Shown: positions 1 to 14,800 of the stretch, piece after piece
How the letters are laid out: the number at the start of each line of letters is the position of its first letter
Numbering within the stretch: position 1 is the first letter of the stretch
Assembly (NCBI GenBank): GCA_947846985.1
Contig: CANTUZ010000014.1
Span: 9,903,837-9,967,836 of the forward strand
Direction of reading: 5' to 3'
Length of the DNA: 64,000 nt
DNA from: Fratercula arctica
Lineage: Eukaryota; Chordata; Aves; Charadriiformes; Alcidae
The notes under the pieces: generated by a model
The model's input: the letters and a program-made list of their open reading frames with translations, nothing else
Told to the model about the DNA's origin: nothing
The model's database searches: none
Position numbers and translations under genes: made by a program

Positions 1-2874
1 GGATCTTCCAGCAAGTTGAGCACTCGCCGCGGTGATACGCACTTCACGGTAGGAAAAAGATCCAAAAAGTTTTCTTCCATTTCAACAGACATCTAAAAGC
101 AAGAGGACACAAAATCACCACAAGGAACGTTTCCCTTCCTCCCACATTTGCCTAGAACCAATTTTTATTTCCCCTCTGGTCACAAATGGTCCAGCAAGCT
201 GGGAAAAAATGTATAAATACCAAGATTTCTCCAAGCCTCTGTGGGGATTGAAATCCCTACAACCATTAAGGTCTGTCTTGCCCAGCGTCTTGTCTTGAGT
301 TGGGTGATCTTGTTACCTTCTCCTGCACTTTCTCCTGTTCCACTAAACCCTTTTGGAGATGGAGGGACCTGAACTCAGCCAATATCCAAGGCATGGTGAG
401 GAACCATAGACGGAAGAATCTAGGGTGCCTTTCACATGTTTGGTAACTCTAAAGCATGGCTCAGGTGCAAATTATCTTTAAGAACTTGCGCGAGGTTCAA
501 GTGACAGGAAAACTGGGATGAAAAAACTCCCTTCTTCCCTCCAACACTCAGTTCAGGGCCTGATATTTCACTTTGAGGAGAGGCATGTTTGGCCTGATTG
601 CTTCTGCATAGGTGAGACATTGCCCCACTGGAGAGACAGACCCTAAATTGTGCATCGCTTATGGCGGAGAAATCAGAGTTTAGCAGGTTCACTCATGCTC
701 AGCCCGAGCGCAGACCCCCCAAAATACCTCTTGCTTCCTTGTACTGCTAACACCTTTCCCTTTCACCAGGTACTCGATCAAGTAAAGATGAGAGGGTTTG
801 CACTTCCAGACTAAGCCGTCAGGACTCTGGATGTGCCGCAGGATGCACAGGTCAATCAGCAGCCGGTAGAGACCCTTCGATACCTGTCAGGGAAAAAAAA
901 ACCACAAAACCCCCAAAATTTAAATTGATGGAAAAGTCTGTCACAACACACTCGCTGCTCTGACCGGGCTGGATTTGAGTTTCCGCCTCCTTCTCTCCCT
1001 CCCTGTGCGTAGGGTCTTCTCTGTTTCCCCACCTCTTCCTCTCCACTTTGAGATCCAGGCACTCACCACTGGAGACACATCGATGTGGAAGATGGTGGGC
1101 TGAATTTCGGTCGAGGATTCCTTGATGGAGAAGAGCTCCTCCACGAAGAACTGGAAATCGATCTCCGACTCCATCAGCCTAATGGTTTTGTGAAGTGGTA
1201 GCGTGCCACCCAGCTGGGCCTGGACCTTTCTGACGGTATTGTCCACAAAGAGGGACTTCCCTAAGGAGCGGAAAAAACCAGTCATCAATCATCTACCCTT
1301 GCATGTGACCCAAACCAAGGAAACCTCTCCCCAAAAGCACGGTGTGCCACCTTGCCTCCTTGGTTTAAAGTCCAACTCAAAGTACTACTCCCCAGAAACT
1401 TACCCATTCCCGCTCGCTCCGAAAAGACGAACTTCACGTTCTGCTGATAGGGCTCTGCAAAAGCTTGAGCGACGGGGGCTGTCCCGCTCGGCACTTTGAG
1501 GTGCATCTTCAGGTAGGTCTGGATCTCTGTCTTGGAGTAGCAGGGGAAAGTCATCTTGTAGGCATCAAAGGCCGTGATAACGTAGGAATTGTGAGCTTTG
1601 GCATTGCAGAAGATGATGAATCTGTAGTTGGGAATGCTGGAAGAGTGCACCAGGCGGAAGAAGTGGGACTCGAGTTGTTTGGAAACTTTATAAACTAATC
1701 TATCAGCACCCAGCAAGCAGTAGATCTTCTGGTCTTGGGAACCTGGGAAAAGAGCTCTCCTGACGAGAAGCTCCACCTCCTCCTCCTCCGTGTTGGGTGT
1801 GCACACCAGGACCTCGTCGTACGATGGGAGAGGTGCCGTCTCAGTGTGTCGGTAGACAAATAACATGTTGGGTAACATTTCCTCTTCCTTACACATGATG
1901 AGAAGCGGTTTCCCCGCTTCAAAGCCTACGGGTAAACTTCTCTCGACATGCGTGCTTTCTAGAGCGGCCAAGTGCTTCAGCGTCTCCCCAAAAACATCCA
2001 AGCCTATGTATTTATTGGACACCAGGCCAGCAAATTTCTTACAGTAGGCGTCCCAGAGCAGATTCACCTTGTCGTAAATAGACGGCAAGCTCTCAAAGGC
2101 GGTGGCCAACTCATCGTGCGACAGGGTGCTGAAGGAAACCTGGTCAGCATCTTTGCTGCCGGTCTGGAATTTCCGTCTCTTCTGCAGGAAGGTTTCTCTC
2201 GTCTCCTCGTACAACTTGCTGAGCTCTTCAACCAACTCCTTGTCATCACCCTGCTCAAAGGCAAAATCCATGAGCATTTGCTCCGTGATGGGGGAGTTGG
2301 ACAGGCAGCTCTGCAGGGCTGCCTTTGCCACCGACTCATCATAGCCCGATTCGGCCAAGCTTTTGATGAGCTGGGGAAAACGAATGATGTAGTCTTGCCA
2401 GGTAAGTGATTCCTCGCCTCCTGCCGACATATTCACAGAGTCCAGGGGAGTCATCAGCGCATCCCCCAGGGCTTTTTTGATATCTTCATCATTGATGTCA
2501 TGCTTGATGACGGAAAGCATGATGAGCACCTGCGGTTCTACAATGCCTTTTTGGACTCGGGCCAGCTGGCTGCATAAATAGAAGAGCTGGTGTGCAGTGA
2601 AGAGGTTGAGGTGATAGTAAGTGTCCCTTTGAGTCTCCAGGTACTTCTTCCACTCTACCAGGCAATGCTCCATCACTTTAGAGAGGCCCTCCAGCTCCTC
2701 CAGGAGGGGTCTTGTGCTCTGAACAAGGATGCCGGCAATTCCAAACTCTGTGTAGACCTTCACATGTTGTTGGGGGTTGCAGTAGATATCAGCCTTCCAG
2801 TCGATGAAGAGGATGTTGCCAATGCTGAGAAGCTCCAGGTACAACTTTCCAACTGTTTCAACTTTTTCCAGTAT
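1..2874 (-). CDS. RNF213-like: RNF213-like exons 25-28: entry to the AAA+ core with P-loop (residues about 1446-2069, cut at the window edge)
   Basis: Exons 1404-2874 (1,471 nt, the largest here), 1067-1260, 767-883 and 1-92 (partial). The big exon runs from [16 protein letters not shown] to SERAGMG, and the next exon starts (G)KSLFVDNT. Together they form a Walker-A-like loop, AGMGKS, at about residues 1932-1938, split exactly by the intron. The canonical first Gly of GxxxxGK[ST] is Glu here, as I recall it being in human RNF213 (SERAGVGKS), so this is a family trait rather than damage. The short exon ends [11 protein letters not shown]. The last exon, with a good TTGCTTTTAG acceptor, contains [15 protein letters not shown], matching the sequence that follows in RNF213. 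The reading frame leaves the window after 30 codons plus two bases. Confidence 0.94.
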
Positions 2875-5800
2875 CTGTAACAGGCCAAAGACACAACAGG
2901 GAAATGGATCACGTGCTGCAGCATGTTCTCAACAGGTCACACTGTCCTCCTGAGATCTGTACAGCTCCGCTATGAGCTCCCCAGAACAAGCAAGACATGG
3001 ATGTACTGGAGAGGGTTCAAGGAAGATGATGAGGGGATTGGACCATGTGGCTGCAGGGCTGGTGCCATACTCAAGGTCTGGGCTTCTATGATCATGGAAC
3101 CCACCTTTGAGAAGTTAAATCTACCTTTGAGAAGATGGGTCTACCCTTGAGAAGCCGGATCTACCCTTGAGAATCCAGGTCTACCCTTGAGAAATGGAGT
3201 CTGTTGGGAGATGAAGAGATTCACCAGACCAACTGGGACAACTGTGTCTTCACCAAGAAGCTGGCCAGACCTCTACGGGGAGCTTTAGGCTAGACCTAGG
3301 GAAGGGGATGGAGTTTTGAGCAACAGAGAAGAGCCAGGGGCTGCTGGTGTATTAGGAACTAACAGGGAAATACCTGTGGAATGTCTCAAGGGAATTAGGG
3401 CATGTTCCTCTAAAAAGGACAAGTTGGGAGCTTTGGGGTGAAATTAGAAGTCAAGCCAAGAAAGAAAACCTTATGTTTGGTGTCATGGTTTGGGCCAGAT
3501 TGGCCAATGAGAACAGATGCTCTCCCCCACCTCTCACTCTAAGGAGAGGAGGAGGAGATATAAAGAGAGTTATGAGTTTAGAAGGAACTAAATTACTTTT
3601 TAAGTTCTTCAGGTACGCCCAGAGAGGTGGTGGAGGCTCCATCCCTGGAGACAGTCAAGGCCAGGCTTGATGAGGCTCTGAGCAACCTGATCTAGTTAAA
3701 GATGTTCCTGCTTACTGCAAGGGGGTTGGACAAGATGACCTTTAAAGGTCCCTCCCAACCCAACACATTCTATGATTCTATAATTCTATGTGTAAGAAAT
3801 CAGACAAAGGCGGCAGGAGGCCAGCATGGCTGAGGAAAGACCTCCTGGTCAAACTACAGTGTAAGAAGGAAATGCACAGGCAGCCGAAGAAGGGACATGT
3901 ATCCTGGGAAGACTATAGGGACGCTGCCCAGATGCATAGGGAGGGGATCAGGAAAGCTAAGGAACAGCTGGAGCTGAGTTTGGCAAGGGGTGTGAAGAAT
4001 AAGAAGGGGCTTCTACAGGTACTTTGGCTAGAAAAAGAAGATTAATGAAAATGTACCCCCTGGTATACAAGACAGGAGAGCTGGTGTCAACCCAGATGGA
4101 AAAGACCGAGATATTCAATTTTTTGCATGTTTTCAGTGGTAAACTCTCTTCCTGCATCTCTCAAGCCCTTGAACCTCATGGCAGAGGCTGGGGGAATGAA
4201 GTCCCTCCCATCGCAGGAGATCAGGTATGAGATCAACTGAAGAACCTGAATGTACTTAAGTCCACGGGACTCTACTCCACTCTGGTGAGACCCCCCCCGG
4301 AGCACTGCATCCAGCTCTGGGGTCCCCAGCACAAGAATATAAGCCAGCAGTGTGCCCAGGTGGCCGTGAAGGCCAACAGCATCCTGGCCTGTATACCAGG
4401 GCAGCGACCGTCTCATACATAAAGGGGCCTTATAAGAAAGACGGAGAGAGATCTTGATGCCCCATCCCTGGAAGTGTTCAAGGCCAGTTTGGATGGGGCT
4501 TTGAGCAACCTGGACTAGTGGAAGGTGTCCCTGCCCATGGCAGGGGGTTGGAACTAGATGATCTTTAAGGTCCCTTCCAACCCAAACCATTCTATAAGTC
4601 CCTCCATAAAGAAGTACAAAAGACTTTGGATGGGCTGTTGGGCACCACAAGTGAAGAACAATGCTTAGGCAAGCAAATCCCACCCCTGCAGCTTGAGAAG
4701 TGGGCATCATCCTAGAACAATGCCTCTGCTCCTGAAAGGCCAGAACTGTAGGCCATGGACGAGTCTCCTGGAAAGAATTCCAGTAAAATCCCAAGCTGTT
4801 TCTCAGGCAGATGTTGGTGCTGTGCTGTGTCTTACCTCCAGGAAACGGTTTGCCTCCTCTCTGCCCTGCTCAACCTTGGTGGCGATCAACATAAGCTTGT
4901 TCTGGAGCTCCGTCAGCTGAGACAAACTGTATTTCTTGGCCTTCTGGTCTGCTGGAGATGTGATCTCCTCGCTGTCATTCAGCAGTCGCAATGAGACACA
5001 GTCTTCAAGCGTAGCCTGGAAAGCAGAGAAGACAACCAACATCATCACATGGCCTTTCACATAGCTTTGAGTTGAAAGGCTGCACATCAGGGCTCTACAT
5101 GTTTTGTACCACTTCCTTTGGAGGAAAGAAAAGTCCATTTTCCACTGAAAATACTCAAGATTCAGCACAAAATTGGTGGTACTAGTTGCAAGCCCAACTG
5201 GAGGTCTATTGGCAACCTGGCATGCTCATCGGAAGTTGATTTCAAGAGAGATCTTTTCCCCCAGTAGCACTAAAAAAAAACACAACTGGACAAGAAACCC
5301 TCTTGGAGACCCTTTACCTTGAATTTCGGAGGTGCTGAGATGGTAAAAATCCCATTTCTGTTGATGCTTCTGGCTTGAGAGATTGAAGAACGCTCCACAG
5401 AGCCATGAGAGTCATGAACCATCTGTATCCATTCTCGATTGTCACAGGAATCTTTCTGTGAAAGAAGAACCAAAGGGAAATCCTGTAACCAGCTGGAAGG
5501 ATGATGAGCACCACTCTCCCACCCCAAATTTGATGCAGGTGGGGTTTCTGTGACCATTTCTTCTGAGGATAGGGTTTCCCATGGCTTCTGAGGAGACACA
5601 GCCCCAGAGTTGGACCTCTCTAACACCCCAGAGCATTGGCATGTGGTGAAGTTCTTGCTCTTTGCTCTGGTCTTGGTGGGGAGCAGAGCGTAAGGCTCAG
5701 CTACAGCCTGGGGCACACACCCCAGGGATTCTCTTAAAGCAAAGCTTTTCTATCAAATTCTGAAACAGGTTCTGGAGTCTTCCAGCCTTGGAGATGCTCA

Positions 5801-8800
5801 AAACCCGACTGGACATGGCTGTGAGCTACCAGCCCTACCTGACCCCATTTAGACATGACAATCTCCAGAGGTCCCTTCCAACCTCAACTATTCTGTGACC
5901 CACCCTAAATTGTAGACTCCTGAACTCATTTCCTCCTCTTCACAACACCTACTGGGTCCTCTCTGGTTGCCCACACGCATGTGGAAGGTCATTTGACATG
6001 TTCTACCAGGCTTCCACTCCAAAAAGGGCAGGGCCTTTGCCCAGGTCCTGCAAGGCCCACATGGATGTCCTGGGAAAACAACCTTAACTGGCGTCAGACA
6101 CCTACACGTGAGCAACTTGTCCAGACAGCAAGCATCCAAGTGACTTTTGGACATGGGACTTGAGGACTCACCAGCTTCTTGGGAAGCTTCTCGTCTTTCG
6201 CGATGGCTTCTCTGATGAAAGGCAGAGCTTCAGAGAATTCCTTGAACCCCGCTGTGGGACTCAGGTCTAACACGATGGGGGCAGAAGCAGCCATGGCATC
6301 ACGGAAGAACCTCACTCTGTCGATATCCATGTCGTTTTCACCCGCAGAAATCGATGCCAGGTCCACAAATACGGGGATTTCCGTCTTGTCTTGAGGGTGG
6401 GCAATAAAGAAAAAAGACAAATAAGAGAGACAGTTGAGGAGTTTCTCTGCTCTTGTTCAGGGAATGCTGTGCTGGACGCGGGGACAGACTAAGTGGTCTC
6501 CCTCTGCTGCTGTATCTGATGACTTCCTTCTGTCCAGCCCACCTTTTATTATGGTCTTGATCCAGGAGGTAAAACCTTTCCTTGCACATTCCAGAAGTAC
6601 CCTCAAAAAGTCCAAGACTCCCTGGGGAATTTCACTCAAACTTTGTTTCACCTCCATCAAGTCTTGGGTCATAAAATCGAGGCGCTTATTCTTGAATTCC
6701 TGCTCTTCCTGGGGAAAAAAAAAAAAAAATAATAAAAATCAGTATGTGTCTGTTGGCAAGGGAAGAGAAGCAGCTCAGTTCTGCCTCCTCCTCCCCGGGT
6801 AAGATGAGATCTTGGCCTCAAACTGCTCTGAAGTCTGCTCTTAAATTTGTTCCCATGGGCCTCCAGGATGAGTAGGAAGAGGCAACTGGAATTCCTTCAG
6901 CTGATCCCTCAAGTTTAACTGAAGGGGAAGGAATCACACCTCATAGGACTTAATTATAAGCTACCACATGGACCTGTCTACCTGGATTTTCAACCAATAC
7001 AGATGCCCACGTGTCTCCTACGTACGTATTTCGTCAGGTCACTGAGAATCTGGAAATCCCCCTCCAGCCGAAGCATCTGCTGCAGATCATTGATCATCTT
7101 GGCAGTGTTCACCACTTTCGAGAGGGTCAGATAGTTTTCAATCCTCTCCACCGCACCTGCCATCCAGCCAGCTTTTCCATTCCTTGGCCCTTCACTGTCC
7201 TCCAGGATTTTAAACTCCTCCAGGAGCTGATCCTTCTTTCCCAGCAGGTTCTTGAACTGGCTCTGCACAGTGCCGAGGGTGATGGAGAAGTCTTTGAGGG
7301 ACAGGTAGGTTTTCTGAAGGTCAGCAATGGCTGGCTTATAAATTTTTTCTTGAACATCTTCTACGGAGAAAACGTGATCTTCAGGTGTGGTGGCTTTGGT
7401 TTGCTTTGCTCTCATCTTCCACAGCCTACAGAAACATTGGCTTTTCTCCACGATGTCAAGTTTTTGCATCATGTTGCTATAATTGGCAAGGGCGTGCGGT
7501 TCCATTTGGCTCGTGCCGTCGATGGAGAACTTTTTCACCGACATCTGATCCTTAAAACTCTCGTTGTCCATGATGCTTTTCTCCACGGTACTTCTATCCA
7601 CTAAACCAGGTGGGAACAAGAAGGAAATCACGTCACATGTCTCTCCACCTGATGTCAGCAGGTTCCCTCATCGCGTTTCCTCCCACCCACTGTGAGACTC
7701 TATATTTTAGGAGACATCTCCCCACTCAACAGCCACAGAAGGAGCTTCATTAACCCAACCGGTACCTTTTATCATGTCCTCTATGGCACGGCACAGGCGG
7801 AGAAAGGAGCACCTTTGCTTCTTCTGCTCTTCCAGTTGCTCAAACTCCTGCTTCCTGACCTCCAGCACTTTTGTTATACACTGGGAGAAAGAGGAATCTG
7901 GAAAAAAAAAAGACCCAGACATGAAGGAGGACCTCTTAGAAAGAGAAGAGCTGAAGGGAACAGAACCTCTGCCATCAAAAGAAAAAAAGAGTGTTTCAGT
8001 TTGCAGAAAGCCTGCAACCTTTTCCCAATGCAGCACTGCCAAAGCCACCAAAAATATCAATAAAGTTTATTCTCAGAGCAGAATTTGGAGGATCTGCCTC
8101 CAAAAGTGCCAAAAATGTCGATAAAGTTTATTCTCGGAACATAATTTGGAGGACTTGCCCCCTTTTCCTCTGGGTTTGAATTGAATGGAGATGGAGTTTG
8201 CAATGGGCCTGAAGGCAAGGCCTGTAACCAGGAAGCTGCACCACCGCGATCCTTGAAATAAGTTCCACAAACCCCCCAAAACTTTAACTGCATTAAAATA
8301 ATATCCCAGTGTTTTCACTCCCTCCTGCTTCTGAAATTGCTTAAAATCCCCTCGGTGACCAACTATTGCATTTTTGCTTTTGTTTTTTGGACTCACATTG
8401 CAGATAATTTTGAGTTTTCTTTGCATTTTAGATACTTATCCAGTAGATTTATCTCCTGTTGGCCTCATAACTATGAAAACATGAAACTCCGAAACTCCGA
8501 ACTTACCACAGATGCACAGGATCTTCTCAAACAGCTCCTTATACTCTAAGATGTTGGAGAGGATACTGCAGGGAACATCTCCAGAGAGAACGCGATGTCC
8601 CACGAAGCTGGAGAGCTTGCACACCTGGGAAAGGAGGTCTTGCGCACTGTCGCTGAGCTGAACTGGAAACTTGCGCTTCGATTCTTCTGTAAAGTAAATG
8701 AAGTTTGGTGAAAGACAGCCAGCAATTTCTCTCCTCTATTTCTTTTGAAGCCAGACCCTTGGGAAGAGCCAGCAGCTTCCAGTTTGCAGGGCTCCATCAC

Positions 8801-11800
8801 CCCACCAGTGTAGAGGACAGATGTGTCGTTGCCTTCTAGCTCAACCACCAAAACCAGCACCTTGGGGAAATCCTAAATTTCCTTTGGGAATTCCAGGTAT
8901 CTCCCCATGCCTGAAACAAACTGTGGGGACCACCTAGGAAACCACGGGCCACCTAGGAAACCATGGGGACCGCCTAGGAAACCATGGACCTCCTAGGAGA
9001 TTGCACCTGAGGTTGGGCAGCCAGTTCCAGTGGATGTGGAGGGCTTTCAAGGGGGCCTGGGTGACAGAAGAGGGTGCTGGGTGGCTTTGTTCTGGCCAAG
9101 GGGAGGTGAAGGGACAATCCCACCACAGCCAACAGCTACTATGGGAAGGGCAGCTGTGGAGACACCAAGCCCAGGGTCTTTTTAATGGTGCCAGAAGTTG
9201 TAGCAGGGAGAAACATCCACCTCTGGAAAAGTTAGAAATCTGGTAATTTTTAAAAATGAGGGCAGGAAACAATAAGACATAAAAGAAAAGTTGACTATAT
9301 CAATGAGAAGAATCAAGAAGGAAAATATAAAACACTTTTCAAAAGTTTAAAAATTCCAAATCATTATTTTTGCTTTCAGATTTTTGTATCATCTGAAATT
9401 AACCTTCTAATTTCCTTTTCTGTTAAAAACCCCCAAACCTAAAGACCCAACCCAGCTAGCTCGTACTACACTGTTTGCTAAAATTCACTTCCCATTATTC
9501 TTTAGGAATACCCCAAAATAGGAAGCTTTCTAAAAGTTTGATGAATTGATGAGAAAAGTGAAGCCTGCAAGAGATACATCCAAATCTGAAGCTGGAAGGG
9601 GGTGAAGGGCCCAGAAATTAACCCAAGAAATAGAGCAAGCATATGCAGACAGAAAGTATCTAATTTTCACTAAATGTGTTCCAGAGATCAGAAGTCGTCA
9701 TTTCCTACCTTTTTTTGTTCTTAAATAAATCCACTTGATCAAGCTGTTAACACCTTTCCTGTCATATTTTCAACTATAGGAGTTTTAGGCTTCTCTAAAA
9801 AAACCAAACTTAATGATGGAGAGTTGGACAGAAATGCACTTTCCAGCACTTTACGAATCTCACAGCACAAACCTGCTCTTCGTCTCCTCACTTCAAGAAA
9901 TAGCAACACATTCTGAACCACAACGAGAAACATTTGGACGCAAAACCACCTCCCGATCAAAGAAGGGCCAACACTGGCTTTGTCCAACCATGGAAACCCT
10001 CCAAGCGTGGTGATGCCACCACCTCGCTCTTGTCCTAACGCTTAACCGTCTTTGCTCTGGACATGCTCTGGATCCATAATGTCCTTCCTCTCAACAACTC
10101 AACAACTTTGTTGAACACGCAATGAAGCAGCATTGCAACGGGATAAAGAAATCAAGATGTTTCTCTATTCCTGGAATGAAACTCCATTTTTTCTAGCATG
10201 GAAGGTTCTGCTTCCCCCCCATTCCCCCGTCTCATTTTGTGTTGTCAACAAGATTGGAAGGTCCCTGTGAAAAGACCTGGTCTTCCCATCTAGCTTCACT
10301 TACAACCCTGGAGCTTCTCCCAAGAAAAGTGCTCAGAGGACACTCACGGACAGCAGAAATGAGATCGCAGACCGCGGGAGTGCTGAGCAGGTTTGCAAGA
10401 ACGCGGCCAGTGCTCTCATCAAAGGTTTTGATGCTTCCCAGCCTATTCACCTCCCAACACATTTTCTCCACGAGAACAGAAAGCACCATCATGGCAGAAG
10501 GTTTGTTTGTCTTGAGGAACATCTGTATCCTGGATTTTAGAATGGATTCCTGGAAGGATGAGAAATTTCTCCTTTTTAGGGGCTTTGTGGACTCATGGCT
10601 GTTTCCGAAAAACCTTTCCCTGCTCTTTTAACCCATCACAGAACTTCCCCAACCCAGGAGGTTTTCACTCCTCCTCGGAGTTTCCTGAGCAGACGGACAC
10701 ATTGACAGGAAGCAGTTGCTCAGCAAAACCTGTGAGCACAAAATTCACCCACACCGATTTAAATCCCAGAATCCCAGAATGATTGGGGTTGGAAGGGATC
10801 ATAAAGATCATCTAGTCCCAACCCCCCATGCCCTGGGCAGGGACACCTCCCACCAGACCAGGTTGCTCAAAGCCCCGTCCAACCTGGCCTTGAATGTCTC
10901 CAGGGATGGGGCCTCCACCCCCTCTCTGGGCAACCTGGGCCAGTGTCTCACCACCCCCATGGTAAAGAACTTCTTCCCCGTGTGTAATCTAAACCCGCCC
11001 GGCTCTAGTTTAAACCATTGCCCCTCCTCCTATGGCTACATGCCCTTGCAAACAGCCCCTCCCCAGCTCTCTTGTAGGCCCCCTTCAGGGACTGGAAGGG
11101 GCTCCAAGGTCTCCCTGGAGCCTTCTCAGGTTGCCCAATTTCCCTGGGCAACCTGCTCCAGTGCCTCACCACCCTCACAGTAAAGCATTTTTTCCTGATA
11201 TCCAATCTAAATCTCCCCTCTTTCAATTTGAGGCCGTTACCCCGTGTCCTATCATTACACTCCCTGATCCAGAGTCCTCCCCCATCCTTCCTGTAGGCCC
11301 CCTTTAGGGACTGGAAGGGGCTGGAAGGTCTCCCCGGAGCCTTCTCTTCTCCAGGCTGAACCCCCCCAGCTCTCTCGGCCTGTCCCCACAGCAGAGGGGC
11401 TCCAGCCTTTGGAACATCTTCCTGGCCTCCTCTGGACCCACTCCAAGAGGTCCATGTCCTTCTGATGTTGGGGATTCCAGAGCTGAAGGCAGCGCTGCAG
11501 GGGGGTCTCACCAGAGTGGAGCAGAGGGGTAGAAAATGTAATAACCCTTTGTTGTGCTTTTTGAAATACGCTGCCCTCCCCCAGAGAATTTCGGTCTGTG
11601 CTTTCCCAGCAACAGCATGCTAATATCAGCTCTTGGGGACCACCCTTTTTTCATATTTTTCATAGAATCATAGAATGGTTAACCTTAAAGGCCTTCTAGT
11701 CAAACTCCCCTGCCACGGGCAGGGACACCTCCCACTAGACCAGGTTGCTCAAAGCCCCGTCCAACCTGCCCTTGAACCCCTCCAGGGATGAGTTGGATGG

Positions 11801-14800
11801 TTCCCGTTCTGGGTGCCGGGGTTGGGCTTATAAAAAAGTTATGACGGCACGGCGTGGGGGCCAACAAGGGCTGCAGAAAATTTGCTCTCGGGTTGGGTTT
11901 TTGTTTTCCCCAGTCAACGGTTGAAGTGCTGCAGCTTAGTTATCTCTGCAGACACTAATGAGGTGCCTCCAGAGGGGGAATATGTAAGGCAGGGGATGTC
12001 AGGAGGACGAATCATAAAGTCAACTAGGTTGGAAGAAACTTTTCAGAGGGATCCCTGCTGCTCCAACAGCAGTAGAAGAGTTGGCAAAGCGGGACATAGA
12101 GACCTCCAGCAGCCCAAGGAGGGGTGGCGGCTCTCCTACCTTGCTTTTATCGAGGGCTCTGATCCACTGGATGATGTAATTTGTAAAGCAGCTCTCCAGC
12201 TCCACGTTGTAGTTCTTCTCCATCATCAGGAAAGCCTCACAGAAGTCCATGAGGTGTTTGTCATTAACCTATGACAAGGAAAAGCTGAAGAGGCAGCTGC
12301 TTTCTGGTTCCTTACCAGCCTGCTCGAGTTCCAACACCAAAACGGTGACCGAGGCAAAATCCAGCGTGGCAAAGACCAGGAGCATCATCCCCCACCGGCT
12401 GGAGGGTCTCCATGACTCACTTTCTTCAGCCACTTCTCAAACATGTTGCCGATCAAGCTCCGCCACTCCTTGGTCCACCCTGCGCAGAGGATCTCAACCG
12501 AAAACAGCTGCTGCCACATCTAACAGAGGAAAAGTCAAACCCACCAGCTGACCTCGTGGAACACCCAGATCACCCAAGGGTGGTGGCTCACATTGGTCTC
12601 TGGGTCTCGTCACTCACCTCAACTTTCTTCAGGAAGGATTTCTTGTCTGTGGGTGCCTTGTGAAAGCATCTCTCGAGCCACGGCGTGGTGAAACGTGAAA
12701 AATCTTGAAACATTCCCACGGAAGTAAACTGCTGGAATTCCTTGAGAAACCAAAGAGTGAGCCAGAAGCTCTGGGCTCTCCTAGCCTACAAACAGGAGGC
12801 CAAGCCCTTGTGGCAGAAGCCACAGAGCTTGTTCTCACCTTGTTGGCTTGGAGCAAATCCTCTTTGCTGACAAACATCCCCAGTAGCCGCAGCATTATCA
12901 TCACGGAGCTGAATGACGCTGGTTTTGTTGGTTCCACCAAGAAATGCTTCAGCAAGGCGTACACAAAGTTCAGGCACTGCAAGACCTCATCCTCATTCGT
13001 GGTCTCCAGAGGCTGCTTTGAAGACCCCGATGGGCACCTGTGGATGCGGGAAAGGAATGAACACTTGCAGGTGCTTTTCCAGTCACTACCTGACCACAGC
13101 CACCATCTGCAGCTGGGAGACTTGGGCAGGTACATAGGACACCACTCTTGTGGGTCCCCACGCTCTCCAGCCATGGTGGGGTTAAAGACATCAAAAATTA
13201 ATGGGCAAATCGTGGCATCCACCCTTTTTCTGCTCAGCCAGGGCTCCATCCAGCCCTCCCCAGACCTTTTCCAGAGGTGTCACAACACCTCTCCTCTCAA
13301 GAAGCCCCCACTCACAAGTCCTTGAACCAGGAGACCACCCTGGTGGTGACACTTCCCAAAGCCACGTTCAAAGACTCTTCCTGAAAAAGAGGACAGAAAC
13401 ACATTAAGGACAAAAGCGAGAAGGCTTCTGCTCCCACACCTGAGGAGCTTCCCCACTAAAACACTCAAGTGTGAAGTTTGCTGGCAAGATTAAAGGGATT
13501 TCCTTTCTTCTGGTCAACAGGATTTCTACACTTAAGTCCTTCAGTCCTGCTGAAAATCTCTGTAGGAACCAAGGACACCTTCTGACCCACGTTTAAACAG
13601 CCCCACCACTCCCTGCAGAGCAGAAGGTCTTCCACCAGTCAGTTGTCCTTACAGGCACTTGGGACCAGTCTCCACTGAGGTCCAGGATGCGCTCATACAA
13701 GGTCTGCAAGAGCAGCTGGGGTGGAAGGCGAATGGCAGGCAAAGGGTCCCTGGTGAAGTTCCTCATGGCCACCATCTCCACCACCGTCTTTGCCAGCAGA
13801 GGACATCTTTTAATCAAGGTCTTGTGAGTGTCTATCATCCTCAGGACTTTCCTAGGAAAGCAGGTCAAGAACATCAGGTGGACACTGGAGGACCAGGAGG
13901 CATGTTGGTGGTGTTTGAGATGGCACCATGACTGGTAGACACAGTGGTGACCTACAGCCAGGGTGGCTGGGGGCTGGAAGGAGGAGCTGGTGTTTGTCAG
14001 TGAGTGACTCGACACATCAAAGCAGGATTTTTTGGGAAATTCACCTGCTTTAAGGTCATGAAGACAAAACTCAGGCTTTGGCTTGACCTTGACAGGCTGG
14101 AAGAGTGAACCTGAGCCAGCCTCATGAAGTTTAACAAGGCCAAGCGTGAGGTCCTGCACCTGGGCCAGGGCAACAGTTTTAAACTAAAAGAGGGTGGGTT
14201 TGGATTGGACTTCAGGAAGAAAAGTTGCACAATGAGGGTGGTGAGACACTGGAATGGGCTGCCCAGAGAAGCTGTGTGTGCCTCATCACTGGAAGTGTTC
14301 AAGGTGAGGTCGGATGGGGTTTTGAGGGACATGGTCTAGTGGAAGATCCTAGAACGGGTTGGGTTGGAAGTGGCCTTCACAGACCATCTAGTCCAACCTC
14401 CCTTCAAAGATCATCTAGTCCAACCTCCCTGCCATAGACAGGGACATTTTCCCCATCCTTGGAAGAGTTCAAGATCAAGTTGGACAGGGTTTTGAGCAAC
14501 CTGATCTACTGGAAGATCATAGAATGGGTTGGGTTGGGTTTGGGTTGGGAAGGACCTTCAAGAATCATCCCTGCTGTGGACAGGGACATATTCCCCATCG
14601 ATGGCAGTGGTCAAGGCCAGGTTGGACGGGGCTTTGAGCAATATGAGCTACTGGAAAGTGTCCCTGCCCATGGCAGAGGCGTTGGACTGGATGATCTTTG
14701 AAGGTCCCTTCCAACCCATTCTCTCCTCAGAGCTGCTCCCATCCAGCTCTCTGCATGAGACCACATGGCACCTGGTTACATCCTCCCCCTGAGGGCCACC

